Assembly (NCBI RefSeq): GCF_037911135.1 | Contig: NZ_JBBLYU010000001.1 | Span: 2,170,001-2,234,000 of the forward strand | Direction of reading: 5' to 3' | Length of the DNA: 64,000 nucleotides | From: Phaeobacter sp. A36a-5a | GTDB lineage: Bacteria > Pseudomonadota > Alphaproteobacteria > Rhodobacterales > Rhodobacteraceae | In this document: positions 25,809-39,400 of the stretch, one piece after another | Layout: each line of letters begins with the position of its first letter | How positions within the stretch are numbered: position 1 is the first letter of the stretch | Made by a program: the position numbers and the translations under genes | The notes under the pieces: model-generated | Seen by the model: the letters and a program-made list of their open reading frames with translations, nothing else | Database searches by the model: none | Told to the model about the DNA's origin: nothing

Positions 25809-27218
25809 TCAACGCCGCTGAAAGGCGGGTGAGGCCAGGATCAGTCCTATCGCCTCCCGCTCGGTTTCGGCAGCTGTTGCGACGAACCGCAGCTGCGCGG
25901 TTTCCCGGCCGCCAAGGGCGCTTCGCAGCAGCTGAAGCGGCGCGGGCAATGGTCCTGCGCCCTGCACCATCACCTGTGTCGGCACCGACATGCACCAGCG
26001 CAGCCGCTCCGCCAGAGCCTGCGGCGTGATCCAGGTTGCATCGCCCTCGGGCCAGCCGTCGGGACCGTTGGAGACCTCCCAGCGCTGGCCCATGCGCTGC
26101 ATCGGACGCAGGAAGAACCGGTTGACCTGCGCCCGACTCAGCCCGGTCAGCGCGGCAGCTGGCAACGCCAGCGCCCGACAGGCCGAGGCGAGATAGGCAA
26201 AGGGCGGTTTGACGTTTTCAAGGTCAGGTTGCCAGGCCGCCGGATGCTCCAGCAGCGCCGCATAGACCTGCGTCAGATCCCCCGATGTCGCCCGGTAGCG
26301 GGCCGCCAGATGGGCGACCAGTGCCGGGTCCGGCGTGTCACGGGTGAAATGCACCGCCAGTTTATGCGCCAGATGATCCGCCGTGGCCGGGTGGCGCGCC
26401 AGATCCCGCAGCGCCTGTTTGATCGCAGCCAGACCGGTGACCTCGGCATCGTAGCGCTTTCCCAATAGGGTCTCGGCCCCCGGCTCGGCCCATCCCGGCG
26501 CAAATTTGAAGCCCTCGGTGGTGTCGTAGATCATGCCGGTGAACAGCTCGGCCAGCTGGCGCACATCCTGTTGCGTATAAGGCCCGCCAACGCCGAGCGT
26601 GTGCAGTTCCAGCACTTCGCGCGCCAGATTCTCATTGAGCCCGACCACCCGCCCCTGACGCTGCGCGACCCGTTTGGCGCGGCGGCTGTTGGGGCCGGTG
26701 GACCGGTGCTGGTCCAGGTAATGCAGCATCAGCGGGCTGGTCACAGCCGCAATCAGCAGATCCTCGAACCGCGCGGCTATATGCGGGCGGATCGACGTCT
26801 CGACATAGGGGGTGGCAGCGTAGCGCAGCGCGGCAATCTTGCCCTGCGCGGTGAAGTGATCCGCCCAGAACAGCGCAAGCCGTTCGCGAAACCCATGCGG
26901 CGTTGTCACGCAGCGCAGCAGCCGTCGAACGAACCAATCCGCCTGATGGTCCCGCATCTGGGCGCGCTGGTGTTTCAGATCCCTGTCGCGCATCTCGAAA
27001 TCCGGGCTGCCAGCGGCCGCCTTGCGGGCGCGGCGGGCGGCGGAATAGGCCCGAGCATCCGCCAGCGCAGCGTCAAAACCAGGGATCGACCAGGTCTGCG
27101 CCGCATGATCCGGGGCCTGAAGGTCAGCAAGCAGCCGCTCCGGCCCGGCGGCTGGGGCATGCAGCGGCGACAGGCCGCAGCCGAAACGGATCTCCGCCAA
27201 TTCCCCGTCAAAGCGCAT
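25809..27218 (-). CDS. DUF1800 domain protein
   Basis: A 469-residue protein with the DUF1800 landmarks: FRERLALFWADHFTAQG, NENLAREVLELHTLGVGGPYTQQDVRQLAELFTGM, and LAHKLAVHFTRDTPDP. The ATG leads into RFGCGLSPLHAP with no signal peptide. Genes for DUF1800 and DUF1501 are commonly paired across bacteria and are taken to work together, but the activity is unknown. Shared transport with the Tat-exported partner is a guess. Confidence 0.9.
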   Translation of the reverse strand: MRFDGELAEIRFGCGLSPLHAPAAGPERLLADLQAPDHAAQTWSIPGFDAALADARAYSAARRARKAAAGSPDFEMRDRDLKHQRAQMRDHQADWFVRRLLRCVTTPHGFRERLALFWADHFTAQGKIAALRYAATPYVETSIRPHIAARFEDLLIAAVTSPLMLHYLDQHRSTGPNSRRAKRVAQRQGRVVGLNENLAREVLELHTLGVGGPYTQQDVRQLAELFTGMIYDTTEGFKFAPGWAEPGAETLLGKRYDAEVTGLAAIKQALRDLARHPATADHLAHKLAVHFTRDTPDPALVAHLAARYRATSGDLTQVYAALLEHPAAWQPDLENVKPPFAYLASACRALALPAAALTGLSRAQVNRFFLRPMQRMGQRWEVSNGPDGWPEGDATWITPQALAERLRWCMSVPTQVMVQGAGPLPAPLQLLRSALGGRETAQLRFVATAAETEREAIGLILASPAFQRR

Positions 27219-27380
27219 CGCTTTCCCCGCTCATGAGCTGTTGCAACCCGACAAGAGTAGGATATCGCAGCGCCGACACCAGCTGAATTTCCTCAGGCAC
27301 GCAACTCTCTGCTCATGGGCGCACTGCGGGCCGCCAAGATCGCGCCACAACTCGACGGCGCTGCGATGGCCGCCGAATCA

Positions 27381-27412
27381 AAACAGGCCCGGACATATGC
27401 CCGGGCCTGTTT
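27381..27412 (-). terminator. Terminator of aspS
   Basis: A 12-bp perfect stem, AAACAGGCCCGG with CCGGGCCTGTTT, and an 8-nt loop. The minus strand continues TTTT. Confidence 0.85.
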
Positions 27413-27430
27413 CAGACTGACCTCCAGAGG

Positions 27431-29215
27431 TTACTGGTCCTGTGGAATCACCCGCAGCCCCAGCTCCATCAGCTGCTCGCTCAGCGGTTCCGACGGGGCC
27501 GACATCATCAGATCTTCGGCGCGCTGGTTCATCGGGAACATGATGACCTCGCGGATGTTGGCCTCGTCGGCCAAGAGCATTACCATGCGGTCGATACCGG
27601 CCGCGCAGCCACCGTGCGGCGGGGCGCCGTACTGGAAGGCGTTGACCATGCCGCCAAAGCGTTTTTCGACCTCTTCCTTGCCGTAGCCCGCGATTTCAAA
27701 GGCCTTGAACATGATCTCCGGCTTGTGGTTCCGGATCGCGCCGGAGACCAGTTCATAGCCGTTGCAGGCGAGGTCGTACTGGTAGCCCTTCACGGCCAGC
27801 GGATCGGACAGCAGCGCGTCCATGCCGCCCTGCGGCATCGAGAACGGGTTGTGCTCAAAGTCGATCTTGCCGGTTTCCTCGTCCTTCTCGTAGATCGGGA
27901 AGTCGACGATCCAGGCAAACGCAAAGCGGTCCTTGTCAATGAGGCCCAGCTCCTCGCCGATGACGGTGCGGGCCTTGCCCGCGACGCCTTCAAACGCCTT
28001 CGGCTTGCCGCCGAGGAAAAAGGCCGCGTCACCAACGCCCAGTCCCAGCTGCTGGCGGATCGCCTCAGTGCGCTCAGGGCCGATGTTCTTGGCCAGCGGG
28101 CCAGCCGCTTCCATGCCGTTGTCGCCGTCGCGCCAGAAAATATAGCCCATGCCCGGCAGGCCTTCTCCTTGCGCAAACTTGTTCATCCGGTCGCAGAACT
28201 TGCGGGAGCCGCCGGTCGGTGCCGGGATCGCGCGCACTTCTGTGCCTTCGTTTTCCAAGAGGTTTGCAAAGATCGCGAACCCAGACCCGCGGAAATGCTC
28301 GGAACAGTCCTGCATCTTGATCGGGTTCCTGAGGTCCGGCTTGTCGGTGCCGTACCATTTGGCGGCATCCTTGTAGGAGATCTGCGGCCAGTCATGCGCC
28401 GGGTCGACCTTGCGGCCGCCGCCGAATTCCTCGAACACGCCCGCCATCACCGGCGCGATGGTGTCGAACACATCCTGCTGGGTGACAAAGGACATTTCCA
28501 TGTCGAGCTGGTAAAAATCCGCAGGCGAGCGGTCGGCGCGCGGGTCCTCGTCGCGGAAGCAGGGCGCGATCTGGAAATACTTGTCAAAGCCCGACACCAT
28601 CATCAGCTGCTTGAACTGCTGCGGCGCCTGCGGCAGCGCATAGAACTTGCCCGGATGCAGGCGCGACGGCACCAGGAAGTCGCGCGCGCCCTCGGGGGAG
28701 GAGGCGGTGATGATCGGGGTCTGGTATTCGTTGAAGCCGATGTCCCACATGCGGTTGCGGATCGAACGGATCATGTTGGAGCGCAGCACCATGTTGCGCT
28801 GCATCTTCTCGCGGCGCAGGTCCAGATAGCGATAGCGCAGGCGGGTTTCCTCGGGGTATTCCTGCTCGCCGAAGACCATCAGCGGCAGTTCCTCGGATTT
28901 GCCCAGCACCTCGATATCGCGGATAAAGACTTCGATCTCGCCGGTGGAGATTTTCGGGTTCACCAGGCTCTCATCACGGGCCATGACATTGCCGTCGATG
29001 CGGATACACCATTCGGAGCGGACCTTCTCGATCTCGGCAAAGACCGGGCTGTCCGGGTCGGCCATGACCTGGGTCACACCGTAATGGTCGCGCAGGTCGA
29101 TGAACAACAACCCGCCATGGTCGCGGACGCGGTGGACCCAGCCCGACAGGCGGACGGTTTCACCGACGTTGGATTTGTTCAGTTCGGCGCAGGTATGGCT
29201 GCGATAGTCGTGCAT
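27431..29215 (-). CDS. aspS: Aspartate--tRNA(Asp/Asn) ligase
   Basis: A 594-residue class-II synthetase. It has an N-terminal OB fold ([23 protein letters not shown]) and motif 1-2 ([19 protein letters not shown]). A GAD insertion domain (about residues 280-420) and motif 3 ([17 protein letters not shown]) follow. In bacteria without AsnRS the enzyme is often non-discriminating, charging Asn-tRNA as well; that cannot be settled here. The start at MHDYRSH is preferred, with AAAGG upstream; an ATG five codons earlier (29230) is less likely. Confidence 0.97.
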   Translation of the reverse strand: MHDYRSHTCAELNKSNVGETVRLSGWVHRVRDHGGLLFIDLRDHYGVTQVMADPDSPVFAEIEKVRSEWCIRIDGNVMARDESLVNPKISTGEIEVFIRDIEVLGKSEELPLMVFGEQEYPEETRLRYRYLDLRREKMQRNMVLRSNMIRSIRNRMWDIGFNEYQTPIITASSPEGARDFLVPSRLHPGKFYALPQAPQQFKQLMMVSGFDKYFQIAPCFRDEDPRADRSPADFYQLDMEMSFVTQQDVFDTIAPVMAGVFEEFGGGRKVDPAHDWPQISYKDAAKWYGTDKPDLRNPIKMQDCSEHFRGSGFAIFANLLENEGTEVRAIPAPTGGSRKFCDRMNKFAQGEGLPGMGYIFWRDGDNGMEAAGPLAKNIGPERTEAIRQQLGLGVGDAAFFLGGKPKAFEGVAGKARTVIGEELGLIDKDRFAFAWIVDFPIYEKDEETGKIDFEHNPFSMPQGGMDALLSDPLAVKGYQYDLACNGYELVSGAIRNHKPEIMFKAFEIAGYGKEEVEKRFGGMVNAFQYGAPPHGGCAAGIDRMVMLLADEANIREVIMFPMNQRAEDLMMSAPSEPLSEQLMELGLRVIPQDQ

Positions 29216-29586
29216 GGGGTGACCTTTCATTATACCGGTCTCATGTCCGGGAGGGCCGTCAATCGGGAAATGCGCCAGAACGGCGCGGAATTCGTCCGGG
29301 GTGGTACACTAGGTTGCGACGCCGTTGTCAAGCAAACTGGGCGGATTCGACAGCCGCGAGCCACCAATAGTGCCTGTTGCGCGCCCGAGCGAGGGTCTCC
29401 CGCCCTCTACGGTCTCATCGCGGACGCGCTGAGGCCTCCGACGTTGGGCCGGGCGCCGTGCCTCTGGCACGGCGTTGGTTGCGTTCTGCGGAACCGCAGC
29501 GCACCCAATGGTGCGCTGCCACGCCCAAAGGGCAAGGGCCCGCTGGCGTCAGCCAGAAGGGCGGCTTGTCCGCGGGAGCGCCCCCG
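29216..29586. other. Non-coding gap with clustered hairpins, aspS / pabC
   Basis: No gene is seen. Three strong dyads lie in 29454-29519: CGCCGTGCC-TCT-GGCACGGCG; CTGCGG-AA-CCGCAG (29486-29499); and GCAGCGCACC-CAAT-GGTGCGCTGC (29496-29519). The second overlaps the third, so they cannot both form. There are no T-tracts. Confidence 0.6.
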
Positions 29587-30240
29587 TTACACCAGACGTG
29601 CCGGGATCAGCCCGCGCAGGGAATTGCCCATATGGATGGCCTTGGCACACCTAAGGTCCTCAAGACGCAGCACCGCCTCCGTGCATTCCTCCCGCTCCAG
29701 CATCACCTGCCGCAGGATACCCGGCAGCAGGCCGCAGCTGAGCGGCGGCGTGATCACCTGCCCGTCCGGGCGGGTTACAAAGATATTGGTGATAGTGCCC
29801 TCGCAAACCTCGCACTGCTCGTTCAGGAACAGGAGTTCATCCACGCCTTCCGGCAGCGCGGCCCGCGCGGCATCGTAGAGCGCGCGGCGGGTTGTCTTGT
29901 GCTGAAGCCACATGTCGTCCGCTTCCAGCCGGGTCTCCGCGACCCCCAGCCGCCATTCAGAAGGCGTGCCGCCCAGCGGAGCCGTGGTCAGCGCCAGTTG
30001 GCCAGCCGCGTCCAGCGTCAGGCGGCAGCGCAGCGGCGCCGCATCGGTGGCTTCCGCCAGAACCGCCTCCGCCCGCTTTGGATCGAAAGCGATCCCGAAC
30101 AGAGCCGCGCTGCGCGCCATCCGGGCCAGATGCAGCCGCAGGTGACGAAAGCCCTGCCCCGGATGCCAGCCCAGCGTCTCGATCAGGCTGAAAGCGGGAT
30201 CGTTCTGGAGGGTGTCACGCGGGCAAAGCGGGCTTTCCAT
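29587..30240 (-). CDS. pabC: Aminodeoxychorismate lyase-like class-IV aminotransferase
   Basis: A 217-residue PLP enzyme. The PLP lysine is in WLQHKTTRRALYD, and the phosphate-binding region is ELLFLNEQCEVCEGTITNIF. It probably converts aminodeoxychorismate to 4-aminobenzoate for folate. The assignment rests on pairing with pabB: its first 58 bp lie inside the end of pabB. GAGGAAG precedes the ATG, supporting this overlapping start. Confidence 0.88.
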   Translation of the reverse strand: MESPLCPRDTLQNDPAFSLIETLGWHPGQGFRHLRLHLARMARSAALFGIAFDPKRAEAVLAEATDAAPLRCRLTLDAAGQLALTTAPLGGTPSEWRLGVAETRLEADDMWLQHKTTRRALYDAARAALPEGVDELLFLNEQCEVCEGTITNIFVTRPDGQVITPPLSCGLLPGILRQVMLEREECTEAVLRLEDLRCAKAIHMGNSLRGLIPARLV

Positions 30241-31337
30241 AGGGCTTCCTCATATTCTGCATCTGCGGTGCTGTCCCAGACCACACCACCACCCACATTG
30301 AGCATCGCGCGGCCCGCGTCCAGCATCAGCGTGCGGATTGCCACATTGAATTCTGCCCGGCCGTCCGGCGCCGCCCAGCCGATAGTGCCGCAATAGATGT
30401 CGCGCGCCCAGGGTTCCAGTTCCGCGAGGATTTCCATCGCGCGAATCTTGGGGGCGCCGGTGATGGAACCGCAGGGAAACAGCGCGGCAAAGATCTCCGC
30501 AAGCCCCGCGTCGGGCCGCAATCTGGCGCGGACGGTGGAGACCATCTGATGCACCGTGGCATAGCTCTCGACCGCAAACAGCTCCGGCACATGCACAGAC
30601 CCGGTCTCGGCGACGCGTGAGATATCGTTGCGCAAGAGGTCCACGATCATCAGGTTTTCGGCGCGGTTCTTCTCATCCTGGCGCAGAAAGTCGCGGCGGC
30701 GGGCATCCTCCAACGGATCGTCGCTGCGCGGCTGGGTGCCCTTCATCGGGCGGGTCTCGATGCCCCCTTCTGCATCCGTGCGGAAGAACAGCTCTGGCGA
30801 GCGTGACAGCAGGTCCGGCAGCCCCTCCTGTTGGACCAAGGCACCGTGGCCGACGGCCTGTCTGGCCTGAAGCGCGGCATAGATGTCTTCGGATGTCCCA
30901 TAAGCGTCGGCATCAATCGGGAAGGTCAGGTTGGCCTGATAGATATCGCCCTGGCCAATGTTGCGGTTCACCTCTGCGAAGGCTTCGGCGTAGCGGTCAA
31001 AAGTCCAGCGGGGGGTAATTCCTTCAAGACCAGCTTCGCTTTCCGCCTGCGGTCGGGTCCGGCCCCCAATGTTCTGCGCTCGCGGTTCCGCATAGACCCC
31101 AAAACAAATGAGCGGCAGCCGCCGCCCCGCAGGCATCCGGCCCGCCAGTTTTGGCTCCAGCGCATAGCCCAGCTCATAGGACGCATAGCCCGCCAGCCAA
31201 TGGCCGGCGTCGCGCGCCGCATCCAGCGCCGCCAGCGCGGCAGGCACGTCTTCGGCCCGCTCTGCGCGGATCATGCGCAGCGGCGTTTCAAAACATGTCC
31301 CGGCCCCCATCGGCCCCTGATCAAAGCGAATCCGCAC
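30183..31337 (-). CDS. pabB: Aminodeoxychorismate synthase component I
   Basis: A 384-residue chorismate-binding enzyme that aminates chorismate to 4-amino-4-deoxychorismate. Motifs are NIGQGDIYQANLTFP, RPMKGTQPR, ENLMIVDLLRNDISRV, FPCGSITGAPKIRAM and NVGGGVVWDS. The N-terminal part is shortened relative to E. coli PabB (453 residues), as is usual in Rhodobacteraceae. The glutaminase partner PabA is not in the window. Confidence 0.93.
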   Translation of the reverse strand: MRIRFDQGPMGAGTCFETPLRMIRAERAEDVPAALAALDAARDAGHWLAGYASYELGYALEPKLAGRMPAGRRLPLICFGVYAEPRAQNIGGRTRPQAESEAGLEGITPRWTFDRYAEAFAEVNRNIGQGDIYQANLTFPIDADAYGTSEDIYAALQARQAVGHGALVQQEGLPDLLSRSPELFFRTDAEGGIETRPMKGTQPRSDDPLEDARRRDFLRQDEKNRAENLMIVDLLRNDISRVAETGSVHVPELFAVESYATVHQMVSTVRARLRPDAGLAEIFAALFPCGSITGAPKIRAMEILAELEPWARDIYCGTIGWAAPDGRAEFNVAIRTLMLDAGRAMLNVGGGVVWDSTADAEYEEALWKARFARVTPSRTIPLSA

Positions 31338-31436
31338 GTCAGCCTGCTCCGTCGTTATGACCTCTCCACATATATCCGTTCGCTATGCGAACAAAACCCA
31401 CGGATGCGGCATTTCCAATTCGGTTTCCGATCCCCC

Positions 31437-31464
31437 TTGAACCTTTCGGTGCGGTCCCTATAAC
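31437..31464 (+). promoter_or_regulatory. Candidate sigma-70 promoter of carB
   Basis: TTGAAC and TATAAC are separated by 16 bp. Transcription would start near 31471, leaving a leader of about 55 nt. Confidence 0.6.
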
Positions 31465-31525
31465 GCAGGACAATTTGGGCGCACGGGGGTGCCCATGACT
31501 CGCGCAAATCAGAGGGATTCAGGCC

Positions 31526-34885
<3,360 letters not shown>

Positions 34886-34918
34886 TCTGCCGAGGCAGGC
34901 AGAGATCGAACCTATTGG

Positions 34919-34949
34919 AAGGCCCCGGACACCTGCGTCGGGGCCTTTT
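34919..34949 (+). terminator. Terminator of carB
   Basis: A 9-bp stem, AAGGCCCCG with CGGGGCCTT, followed by TTCTTTT. Confidence 0.85.
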
Positions 34950-35010
34950 CTTTTGCCCTCGCCGCAACAGGCGGCCTGCTGGGAGGGCTGGGCAAAGGTT
35001 CGGACATAGG

Positions 35011-35041
35011 AAAACCCCGGAGCCGAGGCTCCGGGGTTTTT
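35011..35041. terminator. Second, bidirectional terminator carB / protease
   Basis: A 13-bp stem, AAAACCCCGGAGC with GCTCCGGGGTTTT, and a 4-nt loop. T-runs are present on both strands. It backs up the carB terminator and ends the convergent protease gene. Confidence 0.9.
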
Positions 35042-35113
35042 GGCTGATCAGGGATGGCCCGCCTCCTACAAACGCTTTTGTGGGAAACGGAGCGGAGGCC
35101 GGACAGCCCGTGC

Positions 35114-35827
35114 TCAGCCCGCGCGGCGCATCAGCGCACGCAGCGATCCATCAAATGGGGTGGCCAGTGAAACCCGTTTGCGACCCATCTGCGCCTTGGC
35201 AGAGATCACCGAGACCAGCCGCGGGGTGCCGCCCGGACGCATCTGCAACACCGGCGAGCCGGAGGCGCCATATTCGACACGGCAGGAGGTTACCAGCGTC
35301 GCGCTGCGGGTGGACAGGATCTGGCAGTCTTTTTCGCGGGCCGGTCGGGTGGCCTGGTTCACGGTATAGGACAGTACATCCACGCTTTCCCCCGGTGTCG
35401 GCGCAGCGGCAAGCACGAAGGGGCGGATCTCGCTGCCGGATATCGGGCGGTCCAGACGCAGCACCGCAATATCGCTGCCCGCTGCGCTGTTGCTGGACCA
35501 GCTGTGACGATAGCCGGGATGAACAACAGCCTTCACCACACGGCGTGACGCCTTGGCCCGGCGGCCATTGAGGCCGGCCTCGAACTTGATATTGCGCGGG
35601 TTTACCGCCTGCCCGGTCTGCGGATTATAGAGACAATGTGCGGCGGTCAGCACCAGATTTGGCGCGATGAGGCTGCCGGTACACATATTGCGCCCGCCAA
35701 TATTAAGCCGTCCGACAGCTTCCCAGCCCTCGACGGCGCGCACGCCTGCGGATTGCGCCTCGGCAGGGAGGCTAAAGGTTGTACTCGAAATAAAGGCGGC
35801 GGCGATAAGTCCGATAATGCGTTTCAT
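35114..35827 (-). CDS. Exported trypsin-like serine protease
   Basis: A 237-residue protein with a Sec signal peptide (MKRIIGLIAAAFISSTTFSLPAEA). A chymotrypsin-fold domain has His in LTAAHC (H64), Asp in GSDIAVLRLD, and Ser in VEYGASGSPVL. The nucleophile box reads GASGSP rather than GDSGGP, as in V8-like and some marine alphaproteobacterial proteases. Four Cys could form two disulfides. The secreted or periplasmic substrate is unknown. GGAG precedes the ATG at MKRIIG; the upstream in-frame extension is not signal-like. Confidence 0.9.
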   Translation of the reverse strand: MKRIIGLIAAAFISSTTFSLPAEAQSAGVRAVEGWEAVGRLNIGGRNMCTGSLIAPNLVLTAAHCLYNPQTGQAVNPRNIKFEAGLNGRRAKASRRVVKAVVHPGYRHSWSSNSAAGSDIAVLRLDRPISGSEIRPFVLAAAPTPGESVDVLSYTVNQATRPAREKDCQILSTRSATLVTSCRVEYGASGSPVLQMRPGGTPRLVSVISAKAQMGRKRVSLATPFDGSLRALMRRAG

Positions 35828-36375
35828 GGTCCACTCCAGTTTTTCCCACATCGCCATCATCAGGGTCTGCTGGGGCTGGAATGCGGCTTGGAGTTGTAGG
35901 GAGCTGTCAGAAAGAGGTGCAGAATGTGACGTGATTAACGTCCGGTTAACGCGGCCGATGTTTGCGGCCATCACTGCGCCACATCTCTATATTTTCCTTA
36001 ACCTTCCTGAACACTTTTAGAATAATTCCACTTAAACACATGAATAATTGTAACTTTTCCAGCAAGGATTTTGGTGCGTTTTTTCCTGTGTCTGCTGATG
36101 TCGCATCGAAATTTGGAAAGGAATCATCGGGATTGAGGCGGAATTGGGTCGGCCATTTCCCCAATTGAGGCGCCACCGGGCGACTCGCTCAATGCGCGAA
36201 ACTCTTAAGGCAGATGTCTACTCTCCGCCTCTGCCTTGCCCCTGCCCTGACGCGCTGCGGGGGCCGCGATGGCAGGGTTCTCCCGTGATACCTGACGCCA
36301 CTGCACGCATCATGCGGACGACACGCTGTCAGCCGCACCGGGTCGCGCACAACCTGAGCGAGATCATTCGCATAG
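35828..36375. other. Non-coding gap with AT-rich patch, protease / RND pump
   Basis: No gene is supported; two short overlapping frames of about 70 codons on opposite strands look random. From about 35975 to 36130 the DNA is clearly AT-rich. A dyad, AATTGGG-N11-CCCAATT (36142-36166), and a direct repeat ATTGAGGCG flank its right side. It probably holds the protease promoter and may encode a small RNA. Confidence 0.4.
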
Positions 36376-36407
36376 AAAAAGCCCCGGTTCTGCAACCGGG
36401 GCTTTTT
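36376..36407 (-). terminator. Terminator of the RND efflux operon
   Basis: A 14-bp perfect stem, AAAAAGCCCCGGTT with AACCGGGGCTTTTT, and a 4-nt loop, 21 bp after the pump gene. Confidence 0.92.
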
Positions 36408-36427
36408 CAGAGTTCAGCGGGGCGGGA

Positions 36428-39400
36428 TCAGGCTGCGGCAGCCTGTTCGCGCTTTTCATCGCGGGCAAAGAAGATCAGGTAGAACACCGGCGCGGCCACC
36501 AGCGTGAGGATCGTGGCAAAGGCCAGTCCCCCCATGATGGTGATCGCCATCGACACGAAAAACGCGTCGGTCAGCAGCGGCACCATGCCAAGGATGGTTG
36601 TCACCGCCGCCAGCATCACCGGGCGCAGACGCGACACCGATGCCTCGACGATGGCCTCCCGCAGGGGTTTGCCCTCGGCCCGGACCAGATCGATTTCCTC
36701 AACCAGCACGATGCCGTTCTTGATCAGCATGCCAGAGAGGCTGAGCAGGCCCAGAAGCGCCGTGAAGGTAAAGGGCATACCGGTGCCAAGCAGACCAATC
36801 ACCACCCCGTTGACCGACATCGGCACCAGCAGCCAGATGATAATCGGCTGACGGATCGCGTTGAACAGCAGTACCGAGATAAGAACCATGATCAGGATCG
36901 TCACCGGGAGCTGCTTGCCGAGGCTGGCATTGGCATCGGCTGAGTTCTCATGCTCGCCACCCCACTCCATGGTGTAGCCGGTCGGCAGCGACATCGCCTC
37001 GATGCTGTCCTTCACCTGGGCAAAGACGGTGGCTGCGGTCAGATCCGCCCGAATATCGGCACCAACGGTCAAGGTCGGCACCCGGTCCCGACGATGCACG
37101 AGGGTGTTCTCCACCACCACATCGACCCCGTCGACCATCTGCTCAAGCGGGATGAATTTGCCCGCCGCCTCTGAGAACACCAGCTGGTCCATCAGATTAT
37201 AGGAGCTGTCAGCAGGTCGGCGCAGGACGATGGGGATCAGGCGATCCCGCTCCCGGAACACACCGGTGCGCAGACCGTCGGTCGAGAATTGCAGCGCATC
37301 AGCGATGGCATCGCGCGACACACCGGCTGTCTGTGCCCGATCGGTGGCATAGATCGGCTTCAGCGTGATCTCCTGCTCGCGCCAGTCCTGACGCACACTC
37401 AGGATGTCCTGCGACGCCTCTTGCAGCCGTTGCATGGCCTCGTCGCCCAGCTGGCGCAGCACGCGCGGATCAGGACCGGCGAAACGGACCTCGATAGGCG
37501 CCCCCCCACCGGGGCCAAAGACCAGCCGCTTGGTGCGGAATTCGCCTTCGGGGAAGCGTCCCTGGCCGAAGTCCTCCAGATCCGCCTGCAGAGCCGGGAT
37601 GCCCTCAAGGCTCGTTGCGCGGATGATCAGATGGCCATAGCTGGGGTTCGGGTCTTCGGAATCATAGGTCAGCATGAAGCGCGTGGCCCCCTGCCCGACA
37701 AAGGTCGCGACCGTCTCTACATCGTCCCGTTCGGCCAGCCAGTCCTCAAACACACGCATATGCTCGGAGGTTGTCGCAATCGACGTACCCTGCGGCAGCT
37801 TGTAATGCACAAAGAACAGCGGCGTGTTGGAGTTGGGGAAGAACTGCTGTTTCACCTGACCAAAACCGATGAAGCACAGCACCGTGATCGCAAACAGACC
37901 CGGCACCACAAGCCAGCGCAGCCGCAGGGACAGGCGCAGGATATTGCCATAGGTGCGGAACAAGAGGCCGGAATAGGCATCCTGATCGTCGCCGGTACCC
38001 TGTTTGAAAAAATAATGCCCCAGCAGCGGCGTCGCGGTCAGCGCCAGCAGCCAGCTGAGCAACAGCGAAATCCCGATCACCGCAAAGAGCGAGAACATGA
38101 ATTCACCGGTTGAATCCGGGCTGAGACCAATCCCCGCAAAGGCCATGATCCCGATCACCGTCGCGCCCAGCAGCGGGATCTGGGTTTTCGATGCAGCCTC
38201 ATGCGCGGCCTCGCGTGAGGTCCGGCCCCGGGCCATGGAGATCTGCATCCCCTCGGCCACGACGATGGCATTGTCCACTAGCATCCCCATCGCAATGATC
38301 AGCGCCCCGAGCGAGATCCGTTCCATTTCGATGGCGAAGATATTCATGAACATCAATGTGCCAACAACCGTCAGCAGCAGGGTGGCGCCGACAACAACAG
38401 CCGCGCGCCACCCCATGAAGACCGCCAGCACGATGACAACGATACTGACCGACATCGCGAGGTTCACGAGAAAGGCATTGGAGGCCTCGTCGACGACCAC
38501 ATGCTGCTGATAGATTGGCTTCAGCTCCACACCATAGGGGATCTGTGTGCTCAGCTCCGCCAGCCGCGCATCAACCCGCTGGCCGACCTCAACGATGTTT
38601 TCGGTCGCAAGGCCCGCAACCCCCATGGTAAAGGCCTCGACGCCGTCAAAACGAATGATCTGCGAGGGATCATCGAGGCGGCCGCGATGCACATCCGCCA
38701 TATCAATGATATTGATGACCTCCCCCTGAGAGCCAATCGTCAGCCCGGCGATTTCCGTCACCGAGTCCGAGCCTTCCGGCGCGCTGATGCGTGTCTGGGC
38801 AGGCCCGTTGTCGACCTGACCGGCAGGGCGGACGGAATTGGCGGTGGCCAATGCGTTCGAAACCGCGCCAATCGGGATATTCTGGTTGACGGTGATCGCC
38901 ATCTTCGGCTCGACAAAGATCGCCTCTTCCGGCAGGCCCGCGATTTCGACGTCGGCGACGCCATCAACGGCAAGAAGCTCTCGGCGCAGGAATGTCGCCA
39001 GCTGGTGGCGTTCGGCATCCGTGAAGCCTTCGGCGGTAACGGCGTAGAAGACCCCGAACACATCACCGAAACCATCGTTCACAAAAGGGTCGCTGACGCC
39101 GTCGGGCAGGTTCCGCGCCGCGTCTTCGACCTCTTTGCGCAGCTTGGTCCAGAGGCCCGGCAGTTCGGTGCCGTCAAAGGTGTCCTGCATTTCGACATCG
39201 ATGCGCGACAGGCCCGGCTGGTTCATCGAGGTGATCTGCTTCACCTCCCCCATCTTCTGGATCGCTGATTCCAGTGGCTCTGACACTTCCAGCGCCACCT
39301 GCTCGGCGCTGGCGCCGGGATATTGGGTAATGACCACAGCCTGTTTGATGGTGAAGGCCGGATCTTCGAGCCGCCCGAGGTTCAGGAACCCCCAGATACC

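Noticed and set aside
29230-29236. TATAAT as the aspS -10 box
   Set aside because: No -35 at 16-19 bp, and it would give an almost leaderless mRNA although a Shine-Dalgarno follows. Probably chance.
27614-29878. 754-codon frame antisense to aspS
   Set aside because: No motif; explained by codon bias of aspS.
35946-36176. Two overlapping frames of about 70 codons on opposite strands
   Set aside because: No Shine-Dalgarno, no motif, and codon use unlike the genome; treated as non-coding.
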